Assembly (NCBI GenBank): GCA_002404995.1
Contig: DHKY01000009.1
Location: 1-29,771, forward strand
Source of the DNA: Caryophanales bacterium UBA4682
GTDB taxonomy: Bacteria; Bacillota_I; Bacilli_A; RFN20; CAG-288
Reading direction: 5' to 3'
DNA: 29,771 bases
Shown here: piece by piece, positions 23,299 to 29,771 of the stretch
Layout: the number at the start of each line of letters is the position of its first letter
Position numbering within the stretch: the stretch's first letter is position 1
Program-made: the position numbers and the translations under genes
Notes under the pieces: model-generated
Seen by the model: the letters and a program-made list of their open reading frames with translations, nothing else
Database searches by the model: none
Told to the model about the DNA's origin: nothing

Positions 23299-24816
23299 TT
23301 AACTATTTGCTAAAAGGTTTTTGATGTAGTTATGTGCCCTCGGGAAGTTTCCTTCTCCGTAGAGCTCATCCAATTTAACTAAGAGCTGATTCAACTGATC
23401 CTTCAGGAAGGCGACATTCAGGGACTCGAACTTCTTCAGGACCTTATTGGTAAACCTGAAGTCATAGCCTCCCCTTTCGGTTCCGCCGCAGCCGACATAG
23501 ACCGGAATAAAGGTCTCAAGCTGTTTCCTGATACGGTTACCGAAGGCAAGATGGAACTTCTTGATGACAAAGTCATCGAGTTCATTGAACTTGCTAATCC
23601 TGTTCTCCGTAATCGGATACTGGCTTAACGCATCCTGATAAAGAGAGACAAGCTGGCTGTACGGAATGCGCCTTGCATCCTGGTCTTCAGCTTCAAAGGC
23701 ACGGCCTTTATCATCGAAGAAGATCGAGATGGCACGGTCATAGACCTTATCGGAAATCGTGAAAGTGGAGTCATCGTTGTTTGCAGTTCCGAAGAACTCG
23801 ACATTCTGAGGAATCAGAAGCTTTCCGTTCTTGAACTGAAGCGGATCGTTTGGAACAACATCCGGAATCAGGTCAATCTGCCAGTCATTCGGATCACGCC
23901 TTTCCATGATGGAGAGGAATTCAGCGAAGTAGTACTCAATACGCGCTAAGTTCCTTTCATCAAGGACAATGACATCCAGGTCCTTGCGATAGGTCGTAGT
24001 GTATAAAGCACGGAGGAACTCGGTCTCATTGAACTTCTTTGTGAATTCGTTGTAGTAACCGATGAGTTCCGAGCGGTCCTTCCAAGAAGGCTGGACCGGA
24101 ATAATCGAGGAATCGAAGGCGAAGAACTTTCCAAGCGCATAGGCTAAGGAAGTCTTACCAGTACCGGAGATACCTTCTAAGATAATAAGCTTCGAAGTAG
24201 CCCTGCCGGCAAAGAGCTGGCGGATAACATCAATCTTATAGTAAAGATGAAGCTTGGATGCTGCAAAATTGCGGAATGCATTGCATAGTTCTTCCAAAGA
24301 AAGCTCAGGAACATTCGGAATATTGGTATCCATTCCCTTATACTGCTGATCCACACGGGTGAGCTTAGGGAAACGGGAAGTCACTTCCTGAACAGTCTCT
24401 TCTTCTTTCTTTTTCTCTTCTTCCGGAGAAAGTCCCAAATAGGTTGTCTTCCTATTGAGGATTTTGTCTTTCTCCTGGACCGAAAGATAGAGTTCATAGT
24501 TCAAACGTTCAACCTGTCTTCTCAGTTCATCCTTATCGAGCTCTTTCTTGACGAAGCGGATATATTTGCGGCAAAGGAAGAAAATCAGGTATCCGACACC
24601 GAAAATCGCAGCTGCAAAAAGAATCGCAAAGATGACAAAAAACGTCCAACCAGCCGCTCCGAATTCTCCTTTCGAAGAATTCAGAAGCTCGCCATAGTAT
24701 TTGAAGTTATCTGAAACATCCGTCCACGGAGAGACCACTCTCTTGGAGAAGAAACGGACAAAGTCCCACCAGAAGCGGACTAACCTGTCATGAAGATATT
24801 CGAAGTATGCTTGCAT
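23299..24816 (-). CDS. Membrane-anchored McrB/MoxR-like AAA+ ATPase (505 aa)
   Basis: A hydrophobic segment (about 57-81) anchors the protein, followed by a coiled, charged linker (about 88-150). The AAA+ module has Walker A GISGTGKT (215-222), the WKDRSELIGYYNEFTKKF block typical of AAA_5/McrB members (244-261), Walker B DVIVLDE (280-286) and a sensor-1 segment GTANND (342-347) with a VYDRA arginine soon after. Such ATPases form rings and remodel partner proteins. McrB usually powers a McrC nuclease, but here the partner has no visible nuclease and this protein has a membrane anchor, which is unusual. The ribosome binding site GAGAGG overlaps the end of the surface protein gene upstream. I infer a motor or chaperone for surface-protein assembly. 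Confidence 0.85.
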   Translation of the reverse strand: MQAYFEYLHDRLVRFWWDFVRFFSKRVVSPWTDVSDNFKYYGELLNSSKGEFGAAGWTFFVIFAILFAAAIFGVGYLIFFLCRKYIRFVKKELDKDELRRQVERLNYELYLSVQEKDKILNRKTTYLGLSPEEEKKKEEETVQEVTSRFPKLTRVDQQYKGMDTNIPNVPELSLEELCNAFRNFAASKLHLYYKIDVIRQLFAGRATSKLIILEGISGTGKTSLAYALGKFFAFDSSIIPVQPSWKDRSELIGYYNEFTKKFNETEFLRALYTTTYRKDLDVIVLDERNLARIEYYFAEFLSIMERRDPNDWQIDLIPDVVPNDPLQFKNGKLLIPQNVEFFGTANNDDSTFTISDKVYDRAISIFFDDKGRAFEAEDQDARRIPYSQLVSLYQDALSQYPITENRISKFNELDDFVIKKFHLAFGNRIRKQLETFIPVYVGCGGTERGGYDFRFTNKVLKKFESLNVAFLKDQLNQLLVKLDELYGEGNFPRAHNYIKNLLANS

Positions 24817-24821
24817 ATCTT

Positions 24822-25943
24822 TTACCTCTCTCGTGCGATTTCGAAGCTAATGGAGCTAACAAAACTAGCTCCCCTTGTCTGATTGATGCAGTCTCTGTCC
24901 CAGCCCTCCCTATAGAGGGAAAGGATGATCTTGCGCGGCTTATTCCGATACAGGGGCACAATCCACAAGGAATCCTTGCCACCTAAGTCCGATAGGGAAA
25001 TGGAATTTTCCTCTGCGATTGTCCTTCCATTCGACCTTGACGCCTCAAGGTCAAGCCTGTGCACGCCTTGCTTGTGCAGGCTGTCAAAGGAAGAATAATC
25101 GTAGTTTTCCTTTCCATCGCCCTCTATGTCTTTCTCCATTATATCAGAATAGACTGCTTTTTCCCGCATCGAGACGTTTCCGTAGAGGGTTTCATAGCGT
25201 TGGCCTGTCTTCCGCCTTCCATCGTCGTCTCCCGTATATTCGTAGTCGTCATAATATCCATCGTAACCAGTATCGAGGATTCCCCCGAAGAGAGTTGTTC
25301 CCTCTTTGTAAGGATCGATGATAGAAAACGTATGGATATTCTTGTACCTTTTTTTCTCTTTTTCTGTCAAAGACGGAACAAAGAGAGAAACACGCAATGC
25401 CTTATTCAAAGTATTCCTTCGGGCAACAAGTTTGTTGATTTCCTCATCTGACCTATCCGGATACCTCTTTCTTGCCATCTCCAGATTTTTCTTCTCATCT
25501 GGAAGAAAAGAGCACTTCTTAGGATCCAAGGTCACATAGACATCATCATCCGCTTTCAGATATAGCTCTTGTTGATAGAACCCACGTTCTGCAACTCCTG
25601 GAGTAAACGGAACACCGGTATACGTATTCGTCAGTCCTGTATAGTTCTGATAGAAGAGCGGAGAAGAGCTTTTATCATCGAAGAGAGTTCCATATCCCAT
25701 CGAAGAAACCGGTTGGAACAATTCCCTTTGATTCAGATCCGAATCCTTTAGGCTGCTTTTATAGCCAGAGTCCTCTTTCGTGGATATCCTCAGCTTACGG
25801 TCCGAATCAATCGTGACCTTGACAGTATCGAGATGAAGAATTCGGGCAGAAGCATACCATGCCAAGGATGTGGATACAGAGAGGACAAGAAGGGAAATCC
25901 TTGCAAGATAGCTCCCCCTGACCAGCTTTGATCTTTTCTTCAT
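24822..25943 (-). CDS. Exported surface protein, SipW-dependent type, paralogue C (373 aa)
   Basis: A basic N-terminus and hydrophobic segment (13-27) end in SLAWYAS (26-32), similar to the signal region of SipW substrates. The mature part carries a KALRVSLF block near 181, LDTGYDGYYDDYEY (223-236), which resembles a degenerate calcium-binding loop, and near the C-terminus LYREGWD (343-349) followed by a SISFEI end. These three landmarks recur in the two paralogues upstream. No C-terminal sortase motif or membrane anchor is present, so surface retention would need polymerisation or binding. An AAGGTGAG site precedes the ATG, two bases after the previous stop. The resemblance to TasA/camelysin is by architecture, not close sequence identity. 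Confidence 0.7.
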   Translation of the reverse strand: MKKRSKLVRGSYLARISLLVLSVSTSLAWYASARILHLDTVKVTIDSDRKLRISTKEDSGYKSSLKDSDLNQRELFQPVSSMGYGTLFDDKSSSPLFYQNYTGLTNTYTGVPFTPGVAERGFYQQELYLKADDDVYVTLDPKKCSFLPDEKKNLEMARKRYPDRSDEEINKLVARRNTLNKALRVSLFVPSLTEKEKKRYKNIHTFSIIDPYKEGTTLFGGILDTGYDGYYDDYEYTGDDDGRRKTGQRYETLYGNVSMREKAVYSDIMEKDIEGDGKENYDYSSFDSLHKQGVHRLDLEASRSNGRTIAEENSISLSDLGGKDSLWIVPLYRNKPRKIILSLYREGWDRDCINQTRGASFVSSISFEIARER

Positions 25944-25945
25944 GC

Positions 25946-27142
25946 TTAGCTCACCTTATTGATTTCAAAGGTAAGGCCTAAAGAGAACCTGCTCTCCAAA
26001 GTATTATCTGTTACCTGATGGTCCCAGCCTTCCCTAAAGAGAGTGAACCCGACCTCTGCAACTGCAGCCTCATCATCGCTTGTCGTACAAAGGACCTTTC
26101 CACCGGTCAGCTGTCCTTGGACCTTATCGGGAGCAACGGTCTTCCTTGTCTCGTAATACGCTTTTCCCCTCTTAAGGGAAGAATAGTCGTTGATCCTGTT
26201 GACACCGCTCCGATGTTTGGCAAGGAAGCAGTTATCCAGACTCGGATCCTTTTCCGAGACAGAGTTGACATTATCGAGCTTTTCCTGTCCGATAGCTTCT
26301 TGGTTCTTCGTATAGTTCTTACTGCCGGAATAGGTTCCATAGAGAACCTCACTGGCACCGAACTCATAGGAATCATAGTCATAATAGCCGTCGTGGTTGA
26401 GATCCAGAAGACCGGCAACTGTCGTATAGGACACACTTTCCTCTTTGGAAGTCGGAGCAAGAAGGAAGTCTTCCTCATGATCCGTCTCTACAAAGATACG
26501 AAGGGCATCCTTGATGGACGATTCTCCTTTGCCATCGCTGTTTGTGGCAATGGCTTCCGCATCGCTGAGCCAGATGGACTGGTTCTTCGAATAGACCGGG
26601 TCACTGAGATGTCCGATCTTAAGGACACGGAAAGCAAAGGGAAGATAGACGTACTCCTCTTTCTTCGCTTCTCTTTGGCTTGTCTCTCCCGCATAGAGAG
26701 AGGAATAAAGCTTGAAATCCGAATGGGACTTCTTCTGATAGGAGTCTGTCGTACTATCCCAATCGAAATCCTTTGTCGTAACCGGATAAAGGGAATTGGA
26801 TGCATAGCCTTGTCCAGAAAGATAGTAGCTCAGGATATTGCTGGAAAGCGGACTTCCCGGCTTCCTGAAGACATAATTCTTTCCATTCAATTTCTCATGC
26901 GTCCTTCCTTTCTCTTCCAATCCGAGAATGAAGGAATCCAGCTGTGCCTGAGAAGAGAAATTCTCCTCATTGATCTTAAGTCCGATCTGAAGCTGTTCAG
27001 TATTAGATACCGAAGTACCGCCATAGGAAAGACTTGCTCTGGTAGCATACGCATACCAAGCAGTCGTTCCGGAAATGACACCAGTAAAACTGATAGTCAG
27101 GCCGATTGCGCTAAGAGATAAGACAACTGATTTTTTATTCAT
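25946..27142 (-). CDS. Exported surface protein, SipW-dependent type, paralogue B (398 aa)
   Basis: The signal region (hydrophobic 6-24) ends in GTTAWYAY (25-32), as in SipW-processed proteins. Landmarks are YVYLPFAFRVLKIG (164-177), a DALRIF block near 212, a DxNxDGxxD loop (D247, N249, D251, G252, D255) followed by YE and LYG, a SGVNRIN block near 312, and LFREGWD (368-374) leading to a LTFEI C-terminus. The loop is of the EF-hand/dockerin kind and probably binds calcium. GAGG lies 7 nt before the ATG. A 72-bp gap upstream contains two copies of TTTTCTGAGG, the second forming the ribosome binding site. It is likely a structural subunit of a surface fibre or layer; function inferred. Confidence 0.72.
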   Translation of the reverse strand: MNKKSVVLSLSAIGLTISFTGVISGTTAWYAYATRASLSYGGTSVSNTEQLQIGLKINEENFSSQAQLDSFILGLEEKGRTHEKLNGKNYVFRKPGSPLSSNILSYYLSGQGYASNSLYPVTTKDFDWDSTTDSYQKKSHSDFKLYSSLYAGETSQREAKKEEYVYLPFAFRVLKIGHLSDPVYSKNQSIWLSDAEAIATNSDGKGESSIKDALRIFVETDHEEDFLLAPTSKEESVSYTTVAGLLDLNHDGYYDYDSYEFGASEVLYGTYSGSKNYTKNQEAIGQEKLDNVNSVSEKDPSLDNCFLAKHRSGVNRINDYSSLKRGKAYYETRKTVAPDKVQGQLTGGKVLCTTSDDEAAVAEVGFTLFREGWDHQVTDNTLESRFSLGLTFEINKVS

Positions 27143-27214
27143 TCAAGCCTCAGAAAAAAGAAAGCGACCTCAGAAAATCACCCTTATTGTTGTTTAAAAA
27201 GAGCGGATGAAAAC

Positions 27215-28231
27215 TTAGTCCTGTGAAGTAGATGTACTCGTTTTCGGTTCCGAATTATGCTTCTCGAGTTTAGGAATCTCGAAACTCCTGCCAACACGAT
27301 AGTTTGCACCGATAACCTTCGTTGCATCCCAGAGAGCAGTAGTAGAACCTTCAAGAACCTGCCAGCCTTCCCTGAAGATGGTGACATTGACAGTCAGAGT
27401 TCCATTGGCAGGAATAACACCGATGAAGTTCGTATAGTTGATTTTAGCCGCATCCCTTGCCTTCCTGTCTTCCGCAGAATAGGAAGTTTCCTTGCTCTCA
27501 GCATCTCCATAAACGATGGCTGCCGTGCCGGTATCCCACTCATACTTAGCCTCAGTATCGTCATTTCCATCGCCATTAAGATCAAGATTTCCGTGCGTAA
27601 TGGTCTCACCACCAGCTTTGGAAACAAGATGATTCACATCGCTATTGCCGTTCTTTGAAGAGAAGTGGACACGGATAGCAGAAGAAATATCAACTTTCCC
27701 TTCTGCATTATTTCCGCTGACATTCTTTCCTTCGATTGTAATATCACTAAGGCCAAGCTTAGACTCTCTGTCAAGAAGAGTGTTGTTATTTGTTCCATCG
27801 ATGTCCAGAACGCGGAAAGTAAGCGGGAAGGAGACATAGTCCGTGTTGACTGCCTTCTCCCACTGGGTATAAGGTCCATGCTGATAGACGGGATTGGACT
27901 TCAGCTCACCCAAGCCAGCATCCTTTGCCTGATTACCGGCAGTAACCGGTTTTAAAACAGTAACCGTATCTGCATCTTCTGCAGCACGAGTAGTCTTCAA
28001 ATATTCTGCAATTTGCGTTGTCGTCAGGGAAGACTTGAAGTCAAGATTTTCACCCGTTCCGACAGCGACCTGAAGATTTTCCGTGCATTTTGCGCTAGAG
28101 CCGCTGACAGCAGCAGTAGCAAGCGTTGAATATTGGTACCATGCGATAGTTCCGCCAACAGATCCAATAAAAGCAAGGCCCCTAGCGGACGAAAGCATGA
28201 TAGCAGCTAATTTAGTTTTGCGTGTCTTCAT
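27215..28231 (-). CDS. Exported surface protein, SipW-dependent type, paralogue A (338 aa)
   Basis: I use the ATG at 28231; a TTG five codons upstream is possible but sits directly against the GGAG. The N-terminus has basic residues, a hydrophobic segment (8-28) and GGTIAWYQYS (26-35). The mature domain has YVSFPLTFRVLDID (132-145), a SAIRVHF block near 184, DLNGDGNDD (217-225, a DxNxDGxxD calcium-binding type loop), an IVYGDAE block and IFREGW (285-290), ending in RSFEI and a Ser/Thr-rich tail. It is a clear relative of the two following genes. The start lies inside the end of the preceding gene (20-bp overlap), suggesting coupling. A GGAG motif lies about 15 nt before the ATG, a long spacing. 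Confidence 0.72.
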   Translation of the reverse strand: MKTRKTKLAAIMLSSARGLAFIGSVGGTIAWYQYSTLATAAVSGSSAKCTENLQVAVGTGENLDFKSSLTTTQIAEYLKTTRAAEDADTVTVLKPVTAGNQAKDAGLGELKSNPVYQHGPYTQWEKAVNTDYVSFPLTFRVLDIDGTNNNTLLDRESKLGLSDITIEGKNVSGNNAEGKVDISSAIRVHFSSKNGNSDVNHLVSKAGGETITHGNLDLNGDGNDDTEAKYEWDTGTAAIVYGDAESKETSYSAEDRKARDAAKINYTNFIGVIPANGTLTVNVTIFREGWQVLEGSTTALWDATKVIGANYRVGRSFEIPKLEKHNSEPKTSTSTSQD

Positions 28232-29039
28232 ATGCTTTGATATCAACTCCTAGTTTGACTGTCGCATCCTTTGGTGGCTCAACATAGTTGCTAGACTGTG
28301 GATCCCCTCCTTCGAGCCAGACAAGCCTCGTATAACGACGGGTCTGCCCTGGAAGGAACGCATACTGTTCATAGTGACAGATCTTATCAGCGGAAGAGAA
28401 CCTTTCTGCAACACCTAAAGACTTATCATCATCGGTGATGTATTCCTGGAACGTTCCATATTTTTTATTATAGGTAGCACTCCGCTTGGCATAGATTTTG
28501 CCATCATGTTCGTCTTTTGTCTCATCATCCCTCGAATGATCATAGATCTTGACTCTCCTTGTATCCGCTAAGGAAATCTTATTTCCTTCGCTATCCGTAT
28601 AAGGAGTATCCGAAAGAATATTGAAGTCCCTGTCATAACGGCAGGTCTTCGTACCAGTGTTCCGGATGAAGAAAGTATATTTGAAGAAAGTCAAAGAGAC
28701 AGGCGTTTCACCATCCTTCACCGCACCATAAAGATAGTCCTGCCCTTCATCATCGATATTACCATCCCCGTAGTTCCGCCTAAGCTCTAAATAGCTGGCT
28801 TCATGGAACGTAGGGAGATTGTCATCGATTTTAAGATAGGAAGTCTTGTCTTCGAACGATGATTTCGTCGCTATCGACAGGGATACGTCTCCGGAATCGA
28901 GAGAAACCGTAAAAGTACCCGTATGGCGTCCCAAAAAGGAAACAATACCAAGCACGGTCCTTCCGGCAAAACCGACTGCAGAAACAATAGCCACTATTCT
29001 GCGGCGTTTGCGTTTTTTCACATATTCTAGTTCAACCAT
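28212..29039 (-). CDS. Exported TasA/camelysin-like protein, first gene of the c-di-GMP operon (275 aa)
   Basis: A strongly basic start (KKRKRRR) precedes a hydrophobic segment and then SFLGRHTGTFTVSLDSGDVSLSI, which closely recalls the cleavage region and first strand of TasA/camelysin proteins (compare A-x-F-x-SGxLDL). Near the C-terminus TRLVWLEGGDP matches the WLEGxDP motif common in SipW-dependent proteins and corresponds to the REGWD segment of the three paralogues. The family forms extracellular fibres or anchors them. The start is uncertain: neither the ATG at 29039 nor an in-frame TTG at 29078 has a ribosome binding site, and an upstream stop rules out earlier starts. The gene follows a c-di-GMP riboswitch leader. 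Confidence 0.75.
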   Translation of the reverse strand: MVELEYVKKRKRRRIVAIVSAVGFAGRTVLGIVSFLGRHTGTFTVSLDSGDVSLSIATKSSFEDKTSYLKIDDNLPTFHEASYLELRRNYGDGNIDDEGQDYLYGAVKDGETPVSLTFFKYTFFIRNTGTKTCRYDRDFNILSDTPYTDSEGNKISLADTRRVKIYDHSRDDETKDEHDGKIYAKRSATYNKKYGTFQEYITDDDKSLGVAERFSSADKICHYEQYAFLPGQTRRYTRLVWLEGGDPQSSNYVEPPKDATVKLGVDIKAYEDTQN

Positions 29040-29090
29040 AGGATAAGCCAAATAAAAGAATGTCGAATCAGATTTCAAATGTCCCGAAGA

Positions 29091-29126
29091 TCAGATACCA
29101 AGTAGCATGCCTATTGTCCAATTCAT
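29091..29126 (-). other. Possible 11-codon leader ORF in the riboswitch transcript
   Basis: An ATG in the leader opens an 11-residue reading frame (MNWTIGMLLGI) ending in TGA, with a weak AGGG about 10 nt upstream. It lies between the aptamer and the first structural gene, which itself lacks a ribosome binding site. It may be chance or part of the expression platform. Confidence 0.25.
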
Positions 29127-29145
29127 ACATCTCAGCCCTAATCTT

Positions 29146-29222
29146 GAGGAAACTGGCTGTCTTTTGCGTAGAAAGACCCTATAGCTTTGCGTCACGGAAT
29201 CACTCCCGTTTTGCTTTTCTCG
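29146..29222 (-). ncRNA. c-di-GMP-I riboswitch aptamer (GEMM-I)
   Basis: On the minus strand the leader contains GCAAAA, a hairpin ACGGGA-GTGA-TTCCGT with a GNRA tetraloop, then the hallmark GACGCAAAGCTATAGGG, a second hairpin closed by GTCTT/AAGAC, and AGCCAGTTTCC. An outer stem GAGAAA with TTTCCTC closes the aptamer. This order, the GACGCAAAGC core, the tetraloop and the late GCCAG strand are the signature of GEMM-I riboswitches, which bind c-di-GMP. The promoter upstream would start transcription at about the first aptamer base. No intrinsic terminator follows, so regulation may act on translation or through another fold. Confidence 0.88.
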
Positions 29223-29228
29223 TGAAAA

Positions 29229-29257
29229 ATTCTACCACAGGCCAAAAAAAGAGTCAA
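29229..29257 (-). promoter_or_regulatory. Promoter of the c-di-GMP/SipW operon
   Basis: The -35 TTGACT (29252-29257) and -10 TAGAAT (29229-29234) are separated by 17 bp on the minus strand. It is the only strong promoter I see for the ten genes from 29039 down to 15260. Confidence 0.85.
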
Positions 29258-29284
29258 TAAAAGAGGCGGCTGCCGCCGCCTCTC
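29255..29284 (-). terminator. Terminator of the small membrane protein gene
   Basis: A 9-bp GC-rich stem AGAGGCGGC (29262-29270) with GCCGCCTCT (29275-29283) and a 4-nt loop is followed on the minus strand by TTTTATTG. It separates this gene from the riboswitch-led operon. Confidence 0.85.
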
Positions 29285-29290
29285 TTTTTT

Positions 29291-29659
29291 TTACTTTTCT
29301 TCGCTTCCTTTATCCTGCTCTTTCAACTCTTCCATCAGTTCCTTACGGAGCTGAGCTTTCTGCTCATCTGTAAGCTGGTTCCTTTGAACAGGCTCAGCCT
29401 TAGTGGATTTACGTACATAGAATACAAGACCGGCAATGTTTGCTGCCAATAATAAGAACAATGGAAGAACAAATAAGCAGAAATAGAATGTCGTATGATT
29501 CCTCAGATATCCAAAGAAGCCTTTCGCATTGAGAATATCAGCAGTAGTCCTGCTAGATAATTTCACAAGCCTGATAATACTAACAACAAGAAGGAAAACA
29601 GTAATAGCGAAATCAAGCCCGAAAAGAATAATGTACAGCGCTTTCTTACTTTTTTTCAT
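29291..29659 (-). CDS. Small protein with two membrane segments and charged tail (122 aa)
   Basis: Membrane segments at about 8-32 and 57-82 are followed by a cytoplasmic tail (about 84-122) rich in Glu and Lys, with LTDEQKAQLRKELMEEL. I recognise no family. The tail resembles the C-terminal tail of the SipW-type signal peptidase encoded about 8 kb downstream (LSEEDKKRLKEERLNEML), which hints at a shared partner or merely a common basic-acidic helix. The gene has its own promoter with a perfect -35 and its own terminator, so it is transcribed apart from the riboswitch operon despite lying just upstream on the same strand. The ribosome binding site is weak. Confidence 0.75.
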   Translation of the reverse strand: MKKSKKALYIILFGLDFAITVFLLVVSIIRLVKLSSRTTADILNAKGFFGYLRNHTTFYFCLFVLPLFLLLAANIAGLVFYVRKSTKAEPVQRNQLTDEQKAQLRKELMEELKEQDKGSEEK

Positions 29660-29691
29660 TGAAAATATTTACCAATTTACCGACTTTGTTT

Positions 29692-29720
29692 AGTTTAACA
29701 TAGCAAATATAGGCTGTCAA
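29692..29720 (-). promoter_or_regulatory. Promoter of the small membrane protein gene
   Basis: The -35 TTGACA (29715-29720, perfect) and -10 TAAACT (29692-29697) have a 17-bp spacer on the minus strand, about 33 bp before the ATG. Confidence 0.82.
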
Positions 29721-29771
29721 ACTTATTCAACAAAAAGTAAGAAAACGCTGTCTTCCTCCGTTGAGGGAGGG

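Noticed and set aside
21469..24816. Type IV (McrBC-like) restriction or other anti-phage defence system
   Set aside because: The ATPase is membrane-anchored, the partner shows no nuclease residues, and the pair is embedded in an export and c-di-GMP operon rather than beside methylases or other defence genes. Not excluded, but less likely.
26018..27121. Long plus-strand open frame (367 codons) opposite the surface protein gene
   Set aside because: It is the antisense shadow of the paralogue B coding sequence, with no binding site or motif; the minus-strand gene has a signal peptide, a ribosome binding site and paralogues.
29755..29770. CCTCC...GGAGG hairpin at the right edge
   Set aside because: Only a 5-bp stem, with no T-run visible inside the window; it may belong to a neighbouring gene's terminator but cannot be judged at the edge.
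1..29771. CRISPR array, rRNA genes or prophage
   Set aside because: No regularly spaced direct repeats, no rRNA-like segments and no phage structural or integrase genes were seen on either strand.

Overview
The window looks like a chromosomal piece from a low-GC, Gram-positive, probably host-associated member of the Bacillota. An uncultured gut Bacilli/Erysipelotrichia/RF39-type lineage would fit, but no rRNA is present to prove it. The grounds are the moderate AT bias, AGG/AGA-rich arginine codons, CCA-encoding tRNA genes, near-consensus sigma-A promoters, T-tailed hairpin terminators, and a SipW/TasA-like secretion theme. TGA is a genuine stop here: two genes of the first operon end in TGA, one of them as an ATGA overlap. 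The standard code therefore applies.

Layout. (1) 1-499 holds no recognised gene. (2) 500-5721, minus strand: an accessory operon of two single-chain ABC ATPase-permeases (MacB/FtsX layout) flanking a secreted beta-rich protein of unknown function. (3) 5995-10387: housekeeping genes. These are an M18 aminopeptidase, tRNA-Val(CAC) and tRNA-Thr(TGT), a convergent tRNA-Ile(GAT), a small [4Fe-4S] ferredoxin, an ECF S-component-like membrane protein overlapping an rluB-type pseudouridine synthase gene, and two CAT-anticodon tRNAs. Four of the five tRNA genes carry C where an almost invariant U is expected (C55 three times, C33 once), and the fifth has an A50-C64 mismatch. (4) 10683-11328: a decayed, GC-rich insertion sequence (IS1595-like) with 9-bp terminal inverted repeats. 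(5) 11420-12952: a secreted papain/C39-like cysteine peptidase with a lipoprotein. (6) 13127-15178: a divergent EF-G-like GTPase. (7) 15260-29257, minus strand: a 10-gene operon of about 14 kb, tightly packed over most of its length. (8) 29291-29720: a small two-TM protein with its own promoter and terminator.

The operon in (7) is the striking part. It starts with a strong promoter and a leader that reads as a c-di-GMP-I (GEMM-I) riboswitch. It then encodes, in order, four exported SipW/TasA-like surface proteins (three are clear paralogues), a membrane-anchored McrB/MoxR-type AAA+ ATPase, a DUF2357-type partner with a coiled coil and no visible nuclease motif, a Ser-His (SipW-type) signal peptidase, an apparently intact EAL phosphodiesterase, a nucleoside-phosphorylase-fold protein that has lost the usual catalytic residues, and a large membrane protein with degenerate GGDEF and EAL domains. 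My reading is that this is a c-di-GMP-controlled surface-structure system. The riboswitch senses c-di-GMP, the intact EAL protein would degrade it, the degenerate EAL protein may bind it, SipW processes the surface subunits, and the AAA+/DUF2357 pair may remodel or assemble them. The gene content and order are seen directly. The joint function is inference.
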